A stretch of DNA of 64,000 nt from Myxocyprinus asiaticus. Lineage: Eukaryota; Chordata; Actinopteri; Cypriniformes; Catostomidae. This document shows, in pieces, positions 1 to 14,900 of the stretch. Position numbers and translations under genes: made by a program. Under the pieces are notes generated by a model. That model was not told where the DNA came from. It saw only the letters and a list, made by a program, of their open reading frames with translations, and made no database searches. The DNA is taken from positions 40,004,001 to 40,068,000 of the forward strand of contig NC_059365.1 of NCBI RefSeq assembly GCF_019703515.2. The letters run 5' to 3'. How positions within the stretch are numbered: the first letter of the stretch is position 1; each line of letters begins with the position of its first letter.

Positions 1-375
1 GGAGCCCTGCAACAGATGTCATGGCCCTCACAAAGCCCCCCACTGAACATCCAGTCAGTCTGAGATTACATGAAGAGACAGAAGTAATTGAGACAGCCTA
101 AATAGATAGAAGAACTGTGGTGAATTCTCCAAGAAGCTTGAAACATCCTATCTGCCAACAACCAAGAAAAACTGTGTCCAGGTGTACCTAGGAAAATTGG
201 TGCTGTTTTCAAGGCAAAGGTGGTCACACCGAATATTGATTTAGCTTTTTTATGTTTACTGGACTTTGTATGACATTAAGTGATAAATGAAAACTATTTA
301 TGGCATTATTTTTGAAGACATCCTCACTATGCAACATTTTTCACAAGTGCCTAAAACTTTTGCACAGTACTGTAC
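1..375. mobile_element. Truncated Tc1-like MITE, family C
   Basis: The segment ends with CTAAAACTTTTGCACAGTAC, the inverted terminus of the element at 1681-2150, and internal blocks (AATTCTCCAAG, CCTAGGAAAATTGGT) are shared. Its left part is beyond the window edge. Confidence 0.65.
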
Positions 376-452
376 ATTAGCCAATTTTGACATTCCTGAA
401 AGATGAATACATCTATTGAAGCCTTCTATCTAATGTGACTGCCAAAAGGTAC

Positions 453-533
453 CTGTTCATGCCAGCTATGATTGGTCAAAGCCATGTGATGTCGTAAAGT
501 AGCACCATGGAGTCGCAGAGCGACCAGAAACTC
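453..533 (-). CDS. atg2a: atg2a coding exon 22 (last in window)
   Basis: It encodes [19 protein letters not shown] and SWHEQ, matching human EFLVTLRLHKATLRHYMAL. It is followed by a GTACCT donor. The next exon must lie left of position 1, because 1-375 is repeat. Confidence 0.95.
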
Positions 534-3500
534 CTAAAGAAGAAATTAGGTGAATACTTCTCTGTCACAAATGTGAGGCAGTAAAAACAAAGTAATAATA
601 CACAAACCTTGACATTCCTCTCAAGGTCTAATGTAATTTTGATGGCAGTCGACAACATTTGAATGTCTGTTTCTCGGCCGCTGATGCTGCTTTCCCCCAC
701 CTCTGTGAGGTAAATGGTTGGGTCCAAATGCCCTGGGGGAGTAAACCTAGACATTTCCAATCTGAAAGGGATAGGGGAGTCCGGTACCTCCGCTGTAGAG
801 GAAACAACATCATTTAGCATTTTAGAACTGCAAATAACAGGATATTCAGTACTTTACAAAGCAATATGGGCATCAGCTTTAAACTTCACATTTCATTTTA
901 TGAACACAAGTTACTTTTTTTTTTTTGTGGGGAGAAAATATGACCCAGATAATTTCATTGTGAGAATTACCCAGACTTGAGTGTTTAATATTTTAAAACA
1001 CTTTGTTAACAGCTTACTTTTATGGTAGAGCTCCACTCTTTTGCTCTCTATGGTCAGAAAGTTGAGATTGGGATTGTTCTGATGTTGTGTCACACTAAAA
1101 ATCTTCCCCCCTTCCAAGTCCAAAATGAGTTCTCCATGACACTGATCCACTTTACATCCAGCCTCATTCTACAGGAAATGAAAAGGAAGTTGTAGTCTTT
1201 ATATGAAAATATCTTTTAAATGTAGTCATTATTTCTTTGTGTCATTCATTTAATTTAGTCAATTTTACTCGGACGATAAAATGGCATATCATTTTAGTAA
1301 AAAAAAAAAAAACATTTTATAATAGAGGTTTTACCGATTAATCAGCACAGATAGCCGCTTTTGGAAATATCGGTTATATGTCGATAGCTCAGAAATTTTT
1401 TTTTATACAAATTCACTATAGCAATTTTAAAAACAAACGACTGATTAACGGTTATCAGCTTGTTCCACTACCTTAGTTATCGGTATCGGCAAAGTCCAAT
1501 ATTGGTCAACCTTTAGACGATAATGTGCAAAATTAAAAAAAAAAAGGTGTCAAACTGTAACAGACCAAACTTAAACCACAATATTCAAACATTTAAAAAA
1601 TATATATCTATTAAATATTTGTAAACAAACAAAATACTAGTTCACCCATTTATTTGCCAATAAAACGTCAATATATAGTACAGTGCAAAAGTCTTAGGCA
1701 CATTAGATATTTCACAAAAACACTGGTGTTAAGATTCAGAAGTCAATTTATATTTTCTGCTTTAGTGTGTCAATAAGAAATATCAATTTCAGATTCCCAA
1801 ACATTCCTTTGAAAACAGATCTCAAAATCATTGAGTCAGTCTAGGATTACATGAAGAGACCGAAGCAGTTGAGACAGCTTAAATAAACAGAACTGTGACA
1901 AGTTCTCCAAGATGCTCTGAACAACCCATTAGCCAGCATCCTTGAAAAACTGTGTGCAAGTGTCCCTAAGATAATTGGTTCTGTTTTAAAGGCATAGTGT
2001 GCTCACACCAAATACTGATTGAGTTGTTTATGTTTGCTGCACTTTGTATAAAAGTTAATTGATAAATTAAAATTATGCATGGCATTATTTTTGAAAACGT
2101 CCTCACTATACAAAATGTTTCACAACTGCTTAACACGTCTGCACAGCATACTACCCTTACTATTTCTGCCATACACAGATATGCCAGAAACAGTGAGAGT
2201 AGTATAGGTAGTATTCCATTGCAAACTCGGATGTTCTCTGCAGCACTCTTCATGTGGAGATCAAACTTCAAAGCAGCGCTTAATGCTGGCATTGATGTGA
2301 ATCATGTGAATGCGGGTTCACGATTGCTGTAGCCAAGTGGGTAGCCTAGTGGATAGCCAAGCTTGCCGGTGTTGTGCTGAAATCGGACTCCCCGCCAGAT
2401 TTTCACTCTCGCTAACTGATTGGTCCCTATCTCTGAAGCCCAATACTTCACCTACCCCTAACCCTCACTACTAGAATTCAGAATTAGGCACAACATATTG
2501 TGGAGGATGAGGGTTTAAGAAATGTAATGTGCTTTGCAACTAATATACAACTTATGGGGACTAGTTCTTTCATCTAGTCAACTTCCCACTTTGACTTTGG
2601 GAAACATTTAATGTTACTTGAATTGGTGCTAATTAATATAATAATAATAATAATATTAGTGCATTTCTATCTTTATACTGTTGAATACTTTGCTTGGAAA
2701 ATGTTATATATTGTTTCTAGTCAAGTCATTTTTATTCTGTAGAGCGCTTTTCACAATACATAGTTCTAGGAAGGATGTACAGAGTCAAATTTTAGCACTT
2801 TCAAAATTGCGATTAATCGTGATTAACTATGAAAAATTATGCACTTAATCAGCACTAATATGTACACTGGTGGCCAAAAGTTTAGAATAATGTACAGATT
2901 TTGCTCTTATGGAAAGAAATTGGTACTTTTATTCACCAAAGTGGCATTCAACTGATCACAAAGTATAGTCAGAACATTAATAACATGAAAAATTAATATT
3001 ACAATTTGAAAAAAATGTTCAGAACTTCTTAAACTACTTCAGAGAGTTCTCATCAAAAAATCCTCCACGTGCAGCAATGACAGCTTTGCAGATCCTTGGC
3101 ATTCTAGCTGTCAGTTTGTCCAGATACTCAGGTGACATTTCACCCCACACTTCCTGTAGCACTTGCCATAGATGTGGCTGTCTTGTTGGGCACTTCTCAC
3201 GCACCTTACAGTCTAGCTGATCCCACAAAAGCTCAATGTGGTTAAGATCCATAACACTCTTTTCCAATTATCTGTTGTCCAATGTCTGTGTTTCTTTGCC
3301 CACTCTAACCTTTTCTTTTTGTTTTTCTGTTTCAAAAGTGGCTTTTTCTTTGCACTTCTTCCCATAAGGCCTGCACCCCTGGGTCTTCTCTTTACTGTTG
3401 TACATGAAACTGGTGTTGAGCAGGTAGAATTCAATAAAGCTGTCAGCAGAGGACATGTGAGGTGTCTATTTCTCAAACTAGAGACTCTGATGTACTGATC

Positions 3501-4416
3501 CTCTTGTTTAGTTGCATATCTGGCCTTCCACATCTCTTTCTGTCCTTGTTAGAGCCAGTTGTTCTTTGTCTTTGAAGACTGTAGTGTACACCTTTCTATG
3601 AAATCTTCAGTTTTTGGCAATTTCAAGCATTGTATAGTCTTCATTTCTCAAAACAAAGAAAGAAAGCTGTTTCTTTTTATTTCTGCCATTTTTGACCTAA
3701 TATTGACCTGAAGACATGCCAGTCTATTGCATACTGTGGCAACTCAAAAACAAACACAAAGACAATGTTATGCTTCATTTAATGAACCAAATAGCTTTCA
3801 GCTGTGTTTGATATAATGGCAAGTGCTTTTCTAGTACCAAATTAGCAATTTAGCATGATTACTCAAGGATAAGGTGTTGGAGTGATGGCTGCTGGAAATG
3901 GGGCCAGTCTAGTTTTGATCAAAAATGTCTTTTTTCAAATAGTGATGGTGCTGTTTTTTACATCAGTAATGTCCTGACTATACTTTGTGATCAGCTGAAT
4001 GCCACTTTGGTGAATTAAAGTACCAATTTCCTTCCAAAACAGCAAAATCTGAACATTATTCCAAACTTATGGCTGCCACTGTAGATATATTTTTTCATAT
4101 ATATACATTGCATTTGAGTGAGGCAATTAACTTGTTTGTGAAGCAGTTCAGAACATTGTTCTAAAACATTGTTACTACATTGTTAATATCTTATAGTATT
4201 GTTTTTACCCGTCATATTTTCCTCAACAGTATGTTTTAATTAAAAAACTGTTAATTTTCATCATGATGGGTCTTTTTATGTCATTAAAGACATAGATATT
4301 TTCATTAGTGTTGAAATCAAAAAACTTTTCGCCAAATAATATTTTTTTTTCAGTAATTCGTTGGCCAGATTAACACTGTAATTTACAAATAAGGCACTTT
4401 GATAGCACTGGACCAA

Positions 4417-4475
<59 letters not shown>

Positions 4476-5849
4476 AAAAAGCGTGGAAGAAAAAGATGCG
4501 CAACCAACCGAGAGAACCGCAGCCTTATGATTGTCAAGCAAAATCAATTCAAGAATTTGGGTGAACTTCACAAGGAATGGACTGAGGCTGGGGTCAAGGC
4601 ATCAAGAGCCACCACACACAGACGTGTCAAGGAATTTGGCTACAGTTGTCGTATTCCTCTTGTTAAGCCACTCCTGAACCACAGACAACGTCAGAGGCGT
4701 CTTACCTGGGCTAAGGAGAAGAAGAACTGGACTGTTGCCCAGTGTTCCAAAGTCCTCTTTTCAGATGAGAGCAAGTTTCGTATTTCATTTGGAAACCAAG
4801 GTCCTAGAGTCTGGAGGAAGGGTGGAGAAGCTCATAGCCCAAGTTGCTTGAAGTCCAGTGTTAAGTTTCCACAGTCTGTGATGATTTGGGGTGCAATGTC
4901 ATCTGCTGGTGTTGGTCCATTGTGTTTTTTGAAAACCAAAGTCACTGCACCCGTTTACCAAGAAATTTTGGAGCACTTCATGCTTCCTTCTGCTGACCAG
5001 CTTTTTAAAAATGCTGATTTCATTTTCCAGCAGGATTTGGCACTTGCCCACACTGCCAAAAGCACCAAAAGTTGGTTAAATGACCATGGTGTTGGTGTGC
5101 TTGACTGGCCAGCAAACTCACCAGACCTGAACCCCATAGAGAATCTATGGGGTATTGTCAAGAGGAAAATGAGAAACAAGAGACCAAAAAATGCAGATGA
5201 GCTGAAGGCCACTGTCAAAGAAACCTGGGCTTCCTACCACCTCAGCAGTGCCACAAACTGATCACCTCCATGCCACGCCGAATTGAGGCAGTAATTAAAG
5301 CAAAAGGAGCCCCTACCAAGTATTGAGTACATATACAGTAAATGAACATACTTTCCAGAAGGCCAACAATTCACTAAAAATGTTTTTTTTTATTGGTCTT
5401 ATGATGTATTCTAATTTTTTGAGATAGTGAATTGGTGGGTTTTTGTTAAATGTGAGCAAAATCATCACAATTAAAAGAACCAAAGACTTAAACTACTTCA
5501 GTCTGTGTGCATTGAATTTATTTAATACACGAGTTTCACAATTTGAGTTGAATTACTGAAATAAATGAACTTTTCCACGACATTCTAATTTATTGAGATG
5601 CACCTGTATATATATATATATATTTTTTTTTTTTTTACCTTGCTGTCTGTCATGGCTTGGAGGCGACCTCTGCCAATGAGCACAGATAAACAGAGCAGAC
5701 TAAGGGCGTGGCTAGACTGAGGCTCTGGCTGCTTTCTTCTTTTTGATTGGCTAGCTGAGTAAAACTGAGGCTCCTCCTCTTCAGAGTCAGATTCTAAAAT
5801 GAGGGGAGAGACAAAAGATTACGAGAGAATCTTCCATGGAAACCAAAAC

Positions 5850-5936
<87 letters not shown>

Positions 5937-8900
5937 TATACACACAGTATCTTAATTTGAAATAGGGAAATGACGAAGATGACTGACCAAGTCTGAAGGC
6001 AGATTTACAGGCGTAAAACTCATCCTCCTCATGTCTGTGCTGCTGGGAGGCACTACTAGCACTTTGCAAAGAGGAAGGAGGAGCAGGAGGAGGAGACTGA
6101 AGAGGCGGAGGAGGCTCCCACATCAACAGATCATTATTAATCCTGGGGGGAAGAGAGGGAGAAGACAAAGAGAGAAAGAGGAAAATAACAGGGGAGGACA
6201 CAAGAATTCCATGAGACGTTGTTAAAGCTTAACATACATGTAATCTAACTGAAATTGATATACATTTAGGCTGAAGATGATGACTTAATTCTAACTGATG
6301 TTCGGAGATAAAACTCTAAAATATCTGCATGTATGTGTAATTGTGATACCTGTTATAGATGCTCTGGAAGGCCTCTTTACTAGGCAGAAGGATGTAGGCT
6401 ACAGGAAACGTGATATCAACCACATACTGACACTGACATATACACTGAGCCTGAAACTCATTCATCTCCTCTGGGTCTGCTGGGATCACCATCTGAGAGT
6501 GAAAGAGAAAGAAAGACATGTACAAATAAAGAGCGAGAGAAAAAGAATAAGAAGACAAAACGCAGTACATGAATGTACTTACAGACAAATATGTGAATCT
6601 CAAAGAAATGTGCACATATCGCAAGCCTTTTCACGTGAAGAATATTCATTATATTTATACATATATACAATACAATTTTTACTAGTTGAAATGCTAATTA
6701 CTACAGTCAGCAATGGAATTACTTTTAGTGAAAATGCAAATTTTCAGTTTATTACATTTGCACTAGTAAAACATCAATACTTGATTTTAAAAATGATGTC
6801 ATTACTTGTGGAATTACCCATTCTTGATATCAAACTTGTAAAAGTCACAATTACAGATATTTATAATGAATTTCTTACTATTTGAAATTACAATTTTACA
6901 TTTCAGCAATGTACATATCAAAAATGATATATTTTGATAACAATAATTAAATTGTTACAAGTGCAGCTGTCCATTCCTGATATCAACAATTGAATTACAA
7001 CTAGAGAAATGTACATTTTTGATATCAGTATTTTGGTTTTCACTAGTGACATGTTAATATCAGATATCTATAATGTTATTATAACTAGTAAGAAAGCCTT
7101 TTAAAGATATGTTTAATTGCTCTTCAATTTATTGATATCTGAAATCCATTTCCAGATATCTGAAATAGCAAATCTAACATGCTGAACTACATTAACAGAT
7201 ACCAACAAATTTGCATTTTCACTACTTGTAATTCAACTGTTGATATCAAGATTGGAAATTTGTACAGTAACAATGTAAATATTGATATTAAAAAATTATC
7301 ATATTTACACAGCTGATATGTGAAATTAGAATTTTAACTAGTAAGAAATTCATTATAGATATCTGTAATTGTGTTTTGAACAGAAGTTATATAAATTACC
7401 CTTTTTGAACACAATAATCAGCATAAATCAAATTCAGTACAAAAAATACTACCATGATGTATACCTAAAATTGTTCTTTACAATTTAAATAATATCACAC
7501 AATTTAAAGAGCACCTATTATAGTTTTTAAACGTGCCTAATTTTGTTTTAAAGGTCTCATACAATAGATTTACATGCATCCAAGGTCAAAAAACACTGTC
7601 ATTTGCTCGTAATTTAAATTGCAGCATTACTTTTTTTCCCAGTGTCAAAAACGACTCGTTCAATGATCTGTTCTAAAGGATTCATTCTAAACTCCTCCTT
7701 TCAGAGAGCCTACTCTGCTCTGATTAGTCAGATGTCCACTCAAACACTCTGTGGCGCTACCATTTTTTGGTATTTATTTCGTTTGGTGATGCAGAAATGA
7801 CCTGCTTCTGCTTTAAATAATATAATATTGAATGAATATTTATTAATGGTCCAAAAATATTTCTTTCGATTTTAAGGGTGAAATATGACCCAGATATTCT
7901 TGACATACAGACAGACAAACAGATACAAAGAGGGTGGATGTACCTCTTCTGTCTCAAACATGGTGCGGTTGGATGAGAATGGAGAGCTATTCTTTTCACT
8001 GAGCTCACAGGGATTCTCCAGAGACATGGAGCCCAGATGCAGATCTCTGTTCACCCCTTCACACACACCTCTGCTGTCAGAGCCTGCTCCCTCATTCACT
8101 CGCACCTGGATCCTAGAGAGAGAGAGAGAGAGAGAGATGGCCAAATGTTCCATCTAAATAAAGATCGGTCTGTGTTATTATATGACACATAGGCTCAAAT
8201 ACACACACACACACCTGGGTGTTCCATCAGAGCTCTGTGGATCAGGACCCTTCTGTACACGGATACAGGGAAATGATTTTCCCTCCCAGCCCTCATACAC
8301 TCCTAAAACAAACAACGTGCCAGTTGAGTTAATATCTGAGAGTAAGTGACACTGTATCCTCAACAACAACACAACATTCCCAAAGTATTTAAATTTAGTA
8401 AGCAACATATTCAGCATGAAAAAGTGTACACTGTAAACCATAATTTTGTCATAACTGGACAAATCAAGTTCTTCTAATTAAACTTTACTTAAGATGTCAA
8501 GTTTTGGGCTCATAACTCAAATTTCTATGTTCCTTGAACTTATTTCTTAAAAATCTACTTGCATCTAGTTACCTTTACTTAATTAGTAAAGTTCATTCTA
8601 TATGATCATCAAGTTAAGTGAACTTAATTACACAAGTTTTGAAGATGCCATTTCTCAATTCAATTGAAGGAATGAGTTTACTCAATCAATTGAGTAAAGT
8701 CAACTTATTAGGGATTTCAGTGTAGGGCAGGGCTTAGTTTTATTCATGCCAATCGAATCAAGATTGGTAGTAATATACATAAGTTGTTAAAGGTGCTTTA
8801 AGAGATTTTAGCCATTCTTCTTCCACAAGACTGAGCCGTTGGATTAGCCACGCCAACTCTTTCCAAAACCCCGCACTCCGAAGATACCAAATGAGCTTTA

Positions 8901-11900
8901 TTGAGACCAACATCGTGAAGAAACGGTTGTTAAAAACAACAGCAGCAAAATAGCGCCCTCAGCTGACAACTGTCATGAACGACATGGCTTAAAAATGGCA
9001 GTAAGTCTCAATAGGCAATGGATTATAAAAATACATGGGGTTAATCTTGATCATGTTCTACCCAGTATTTGACTTCTGATTGGTTCTGAAAAATGATTCA
9101 TCAATAAATGAATAGAATATATGATCATTCTCAGCACATGATTCAATGTTTGATTAAACTCTTATCCTCCTCACCATGCAGATCAGTGAAACAGGCCTCC
9201 AGCAGTTTGGAGAGTTTGGCCTCTTGCTGAACGTCTGGCCCCTGCTGAGACTTCAGCTCCAGATTAGAGATCTCCAGACTTAAGACCTCACTGCGCACTG
9301 CACGCTGACTCAAGGGTCGCCTTAGCCCTGGAGGTCGAAGATCAGGGATGGGGAAACGGACCTTCAGCATGGTGTGAGGCGATTGAAGTAGGAGAGAAGA
9401 GTGAAGCTCCAACAAATGAGTCTGCAGAAAGAAACAATCAATTATAACCAATTGCACCCTGTAAAATTTCCTCAAACTATTTATTCTCAAGTGTATTTGA
9501 AAAAATGCTCCAGGTTTAATACAAGTTAAGCTCTGACAGAATCTGTGGTGTGCTGTTGTTACCACAAAAAATTATTTAGACCCATCCATCAGTTTGCACA
9601 AACGAAAGAAAATAAGTATACAGTAATACATTTAATGGAAGCCTAAGGAGAAAGTGTACAGCACAACAAATAACCATTTCAAACATGCAACAATCACAGT
9701 GTTAGAAAGTATAACAATCTAACGTGTTAGCGTGTGACCCGTATAGTATCAACCTCTTCGCAAATCATATCCAATCTTTCAACTCATGTCATGACCATGT
9801 AAACCTGTTAACTTTCGCATGATATCTGCATAAAAACACCATGAAGGGAGGTAACGTAACTATCATTAATGCACTGTTTACATGGAGAAAACTCCACCCA
9901 TCGTCCTATGGTGAACCATCGGACCAGATAACATTCCATGAGCCAGATTATGTCAGAGCCCCTCTCTAACTATCAAGGCAAAGAAGAGTGTCTTTGGTCT
10001 CCGTTTTGATTGGATCATGACAGGACCAACACAAACAAATGCCAAGCACAGCCATCAGATAAGCTGCTCGGACAACTGCCAGATACCCCTCACAAGGAAG
10101 GAAAGACCTTCCAACACGTTGGAAAAGACTTCTCATTGGTCCATGAGTTGTTTCTTAGCAACCTCTGAAACCCCCCATCCTAAGGTTTGCCCAGATTTAA
10201 CTGGGTTGACTACACTGTGTGCCCTCCCTTCTGATCTAAGCAGCCAATCGTGACCCTGAAACAAGTGCCAAACTGAAATCTCCTCCCCATCAGGAAGGTA
10301 AATAGCATCCTTACAACAGCCACATCTTTGTCCTGAGTCCCTGTCCAGAGGTTCATTAACAGGATACACTTCTAAAACACATTTGTCCCGAGTACCCATC
10401 CAGAGGGTTAGTAACAGGATACACTTCTATAACACTTCTCCGTTCTGGTCTCACTCTATGAGAGAGAGGACAACAGATCATCCAATGTTCTTAGTCTCCA
10501 TCCGAGAGACAGTAGGAGATTGACCAAGTACCAAGTCTTAGCAAGTTCGGAATCCCTATACCAGGGAGATAACTACAGCGTCAAGGTTTAGCTCTGGTGA
10601 GCAAACCTTCTCTTCAGGTTTCCTGCATCTGCGTGTTCCAGATAAAGGAACATGCGCCGACCTAAGGGCTGTATATCTGCGTGTTGCGGATTGCAAGATC
10701 CCTCTCGGTGCTTCAAGGAGATCAGAATTCCACAGCTCTTTCGTGTCCAAGGCTGTTGAAATGGAATCCAGCTCCTTCCCCACTGTAACGTGGCCCTGAG
10801 CCCCAGAGGAAGACGTCGCCGTCACCAAACTCATCGATCGATCAAGGAGAACGTAAATATCACTACTAAACCTCTTTCCATAGACCTTGGCATTAGTGTA
10901 TACTATCAGTTTATGATTTTCTAATGTTCTTTAGATTATAGACGTAACCTGTGTATCAAATGTTTTGCAAATAATCTTTCCGTTATTTGTTTAATTAGGA
11001 ATAAGGTTTTCACCTTAATAAATAACAGAAACATTTATCTTTCATCAGATAATTGTCATACTTTGCCATTGCTACATCCAATTCAGCCACTTACATCTTT
11101 CCATCCTTTGCACTTTTATTTACCTATTCATGTTATCTTTTAGCATATTATTAACTTTTTTTTTGTTTTTGTTAGTTATGCTTGTTTATCTTTTTGTAAA
11201 TAAAACTCATTTTATTACAACTGTGTGTTCCTTGTGTTGATGACACAGAAGAGCTCTAAAGGTTTAGGCCGAATCTCATGAATCTTTCAGATTAATCAGA
11301 TGACCAGCTCCCTCCAATTTACATATTTCTAATTTACTGAATGGTCCATTTGGATCATTCTTTTACTATTAAGGTGAAACTCCTTAGCTGGTGCCACAAG
11401 GATGGAGGGAGGGGCCATCTAATATTAATAATCACACACACATACACCTTAAGTGAAGTGTGATCAAAAATCACCACATACTTTGGTGTCTTGTGTGAGG
11501 CCCAGTTCATTTAAATTGGTGCCATGGTGATTCTCCCTACAGTCCTAGAAAAGCAGTCTGATCTAAAAAGGACAACATTTTTCTAACAAAATAATTCATG
11601 TAAAGGCCATAACAAAAAAATATGAGCTTCGTATTTTCTGCCTTTTAAACCCTTTGGCATATCTGCCCCATTGTAAATGCATTACTGTACACAAGTATGT
11701 CACATATGCACTGGTTGGTGCTCTATAGCAGGAGAGTACAGTCACCTCTGCAGTGTATGCTTTGGTTCTTTGGGGTGTTTTTGGGCAGTAGCTCAGAGCC
11801 CGCAGGATGTTCTCCAGTCGGCCCAGAATGTCCAGGTCCAACTCAGAGCTGAGCTTCCCGAGCTCAACCCGCAGAGAGCTGTCTTTATGCACCACACGCC

Positions 11901-14900
11901 GTCTCGTTCCACTCTACATGACAGACAACAGGAAGAGTGTAAACATGTGACCAGTTGAGGCACCAAACATTTTCGGCCAAAATTTCAGTAAAATGGCATT
12001 TTCCGTTTTAATGGAATGAGAATGCCTTGGCCGAATATTTGAATTTTTTTTATTGTACTTTGTTTGAAATAGTGTTGAATGGAATATTGTAAACAACATT
12101 TTAAAAATTGTTGGAGCCTAGATGTTATTGTAAAGTCAGTTTGAAGAAAGAACAATGTAATAAATGGAGCTGTCAGAATAAAAGCATAACGCATGCGATT
12201 AATTAAAAAAGTTTAACGGGTTAACTTTTCTTAATTGGGATTAAAGCAATTACTGTTAATACAGCATAAACACTGGTGTGAGGGGCGGAACCTACTAATG
12301 TGTCCACCCGGAGGCATTACACTGACGCAGACGCCACAGCGTCAGAGCCCTTCTACCAAGTTGAGCCTACAAGCTTAGCATAAAATAGCATAATGCGTGG
12401 TCCCATAGACATTCTAGTTCAGGGGTGGGGAACCCAGCTCCTGGAGGGCCACTGTCCTGCAAAGTTTAGCTCCAACCCTAATCAAACACACCTGCCCTTA
12501 ATTTTTTCAAGTAATCCTGGAGACCTTGATTAGTTTGCTCATGTTTGTTTGATTAGGGCTGGAGCTAAACTCTGCAGAACAGTGTCCCTCCAGGAGCTGG
12601 GTTCTAATTGACTGTTATGGTCTCTCTTATGATAAAGCCACGGAGTTTATCTCATTAAAAAAAAAAAAAAAAATTCTGACAGTGCTTCCCTGTCAGAGAT
12701 AAAATTATGGAGAAAGGAACTCTTAACCCTATTTGATGTACAAAACAAGCCCAGATGGGACTTATGATAGAAATCAAGTATTTTTCAGCCTATGTAAGGC
12801 ATGTTTTAAAAACGACAGAAGCACACCAAATCTTAACTATCACCAAAACGTAGAATGAAACATTTTTGTTAGCAAGCACTTTTCATGGTGAGTTCAAAGT
12901 GGCATTTGACGCTGGCATTGACGCTCTGACGTGAATCATGAACGCAGCTTCGCGATTGCTCTAGGAAAGGGGATAACCACAGTCTACCAGCAGATTTATA
13001 TTGTGGCGGATGACAGTTTGAGGGATTTAATACCCATTGGAATGAATATGCAACCTATGTGGGGACTATTTTTTCAATTAGTCAAACTCCCAGTTAGACT
13101 CTGGGAAACATTTAATGTTACTTGAATTGGTGATATTTTAGTGCACTGTCTTTATATTTTCGAAGGCTTTGCTTGGAACATTTTAATAAAGCATTATATT
13201 GCTACAGATTGTTTTGTTTCCTTCCCTAAAATGGAAATAAATGAATTTTGACAAGAAAAGAAGTATATACAGTGTCAAATTAATCACGATTAACTACCAA
13301 AAATCGCGACTAAAATTTTTAATTGACTGACAGCACTAGTAATACCTCTTAAATGTATTACAATATTAAGAGAATGTATTCTTTTTATTTCAAACAAAGG
13401 ATCATAAAAATATTTGGTTTCAGTTTTTAGCCAGGTGTGCCCAGATACTGTTTAAGGAAGAAGACAAAGAAAAGGTGAGTTTAAAAATGCTCACACACTT
13501 CTCTTAGATCTGAGTCTCAAGACAAGGCAAATGAAGCTACGGTACCTTACGCATATGTTTTTCAGACAGACTGTGGTGGAACTGAGCACATGGTCTGGCA
13601 GTGGTGCCCATCAAAGAGAGACCAGCTGACTGGAACTGCAAAAGCTGAGAGAACAATATGAAAGAAACTTATCTGACTGTATGACTTAGTATAATTCAAA
13701 CTGTGTTCACGTTTGTTCAGAACTCTCTCTGATGTGTGAGAAGCTGGCCGCCAACCAGTTATTTTCTAATAATAAGGCCATTTGAACATTTTAACAAATC
13801 AAACTGGTCCAGAGTTCAACAAATTAAACAAAATACTCCACAGAATGATGCAGAGAAAGTATTTCAAGGTGACTTAAAATGATAAAAGGATTTCCTTTGC
13901 TCTGTTGAAATAAAAGTGTTCAAAAGTTAGTGACATCACAACATCCATGAATACATTAAGCATATGGCCACCTATGTTTACATATTAACACCTATTCAGA
14001 ATTCAGCAACTTTGTTACTCATTTCATAAGGGCTTTGTTACTCATTTCTCATGCAAGTTCATTTACATGTAAAAGTCTTAAAGGTACAGTAGCAAAAACA
14101 GCCTGTTCAAGTCTTAAGGCTTTTCACACCAATCCCACATTTATGGTGCTAATGTTCATTACGCATGAGCTTTTGAACAGGAACAATGGATTCCAGTGGA
14201 GCTATTCAAACCGGGTCCAACAAATCGTCCACCGACAATCCGAAGATTGTTTGTAAAGAGCAGCCCATTTTTTCCCCCTTCAGACTGCAATGAAAACTGA
14301 CTGACCAATGAGATGGGAGCTTTTTGTCATTTTTTCCAGAGTCACTGCTGCTAGCGCATTGGTTGTGCTAATCAACTGGTAAACAGGTGCTGTGCTCTTT
14401 TACTCGTCTCATGCACAAAAACTCTGAATTCAATGCAAATATGCTGTAAATAAATAATATAGAAGTTGTAAGCACATCATTTCCTTTTAGAATATTTATG
14501 TAATGTGCTGATACCTCATTTCCCTGGTGTTTTGTCTTAATGTACATATTACTGTGCCTGCTATATTATCCTGTCATTAAAAATAGCAGTGAGGTTCGGC
14601 AATTCGTTTGGACTAAACTTGTAGTAAAATATCACATAGAAAAGCTCTTTATATGCAATATATTACTACGAGTATAGCCAAAAGAATTGCCGAACCTCAC
14701 TGCTATTTTTATTGCAAGGATAATATCACACAAAGTATTCCAGTAACGGTGCTCTTTTTCTCACCACGCACAAGAAACCCTGAATTCAGTACAAATATGC
14801 AATAGTTAAAGAAAACACAGGGAGGCCGTTTCTCTTTTATATTATTTTTAATGTTATGCATAATTTAACCTGTTTTACTATTATTTCACGTGTATTTATA

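Noticed and set aside
6298..6885. 195-residue plus-strand ORF
   Set aside because: It runs antisense over atg2a exon 17 and into AT-rich repeat; composition is biased and nothing resembles a protein family.
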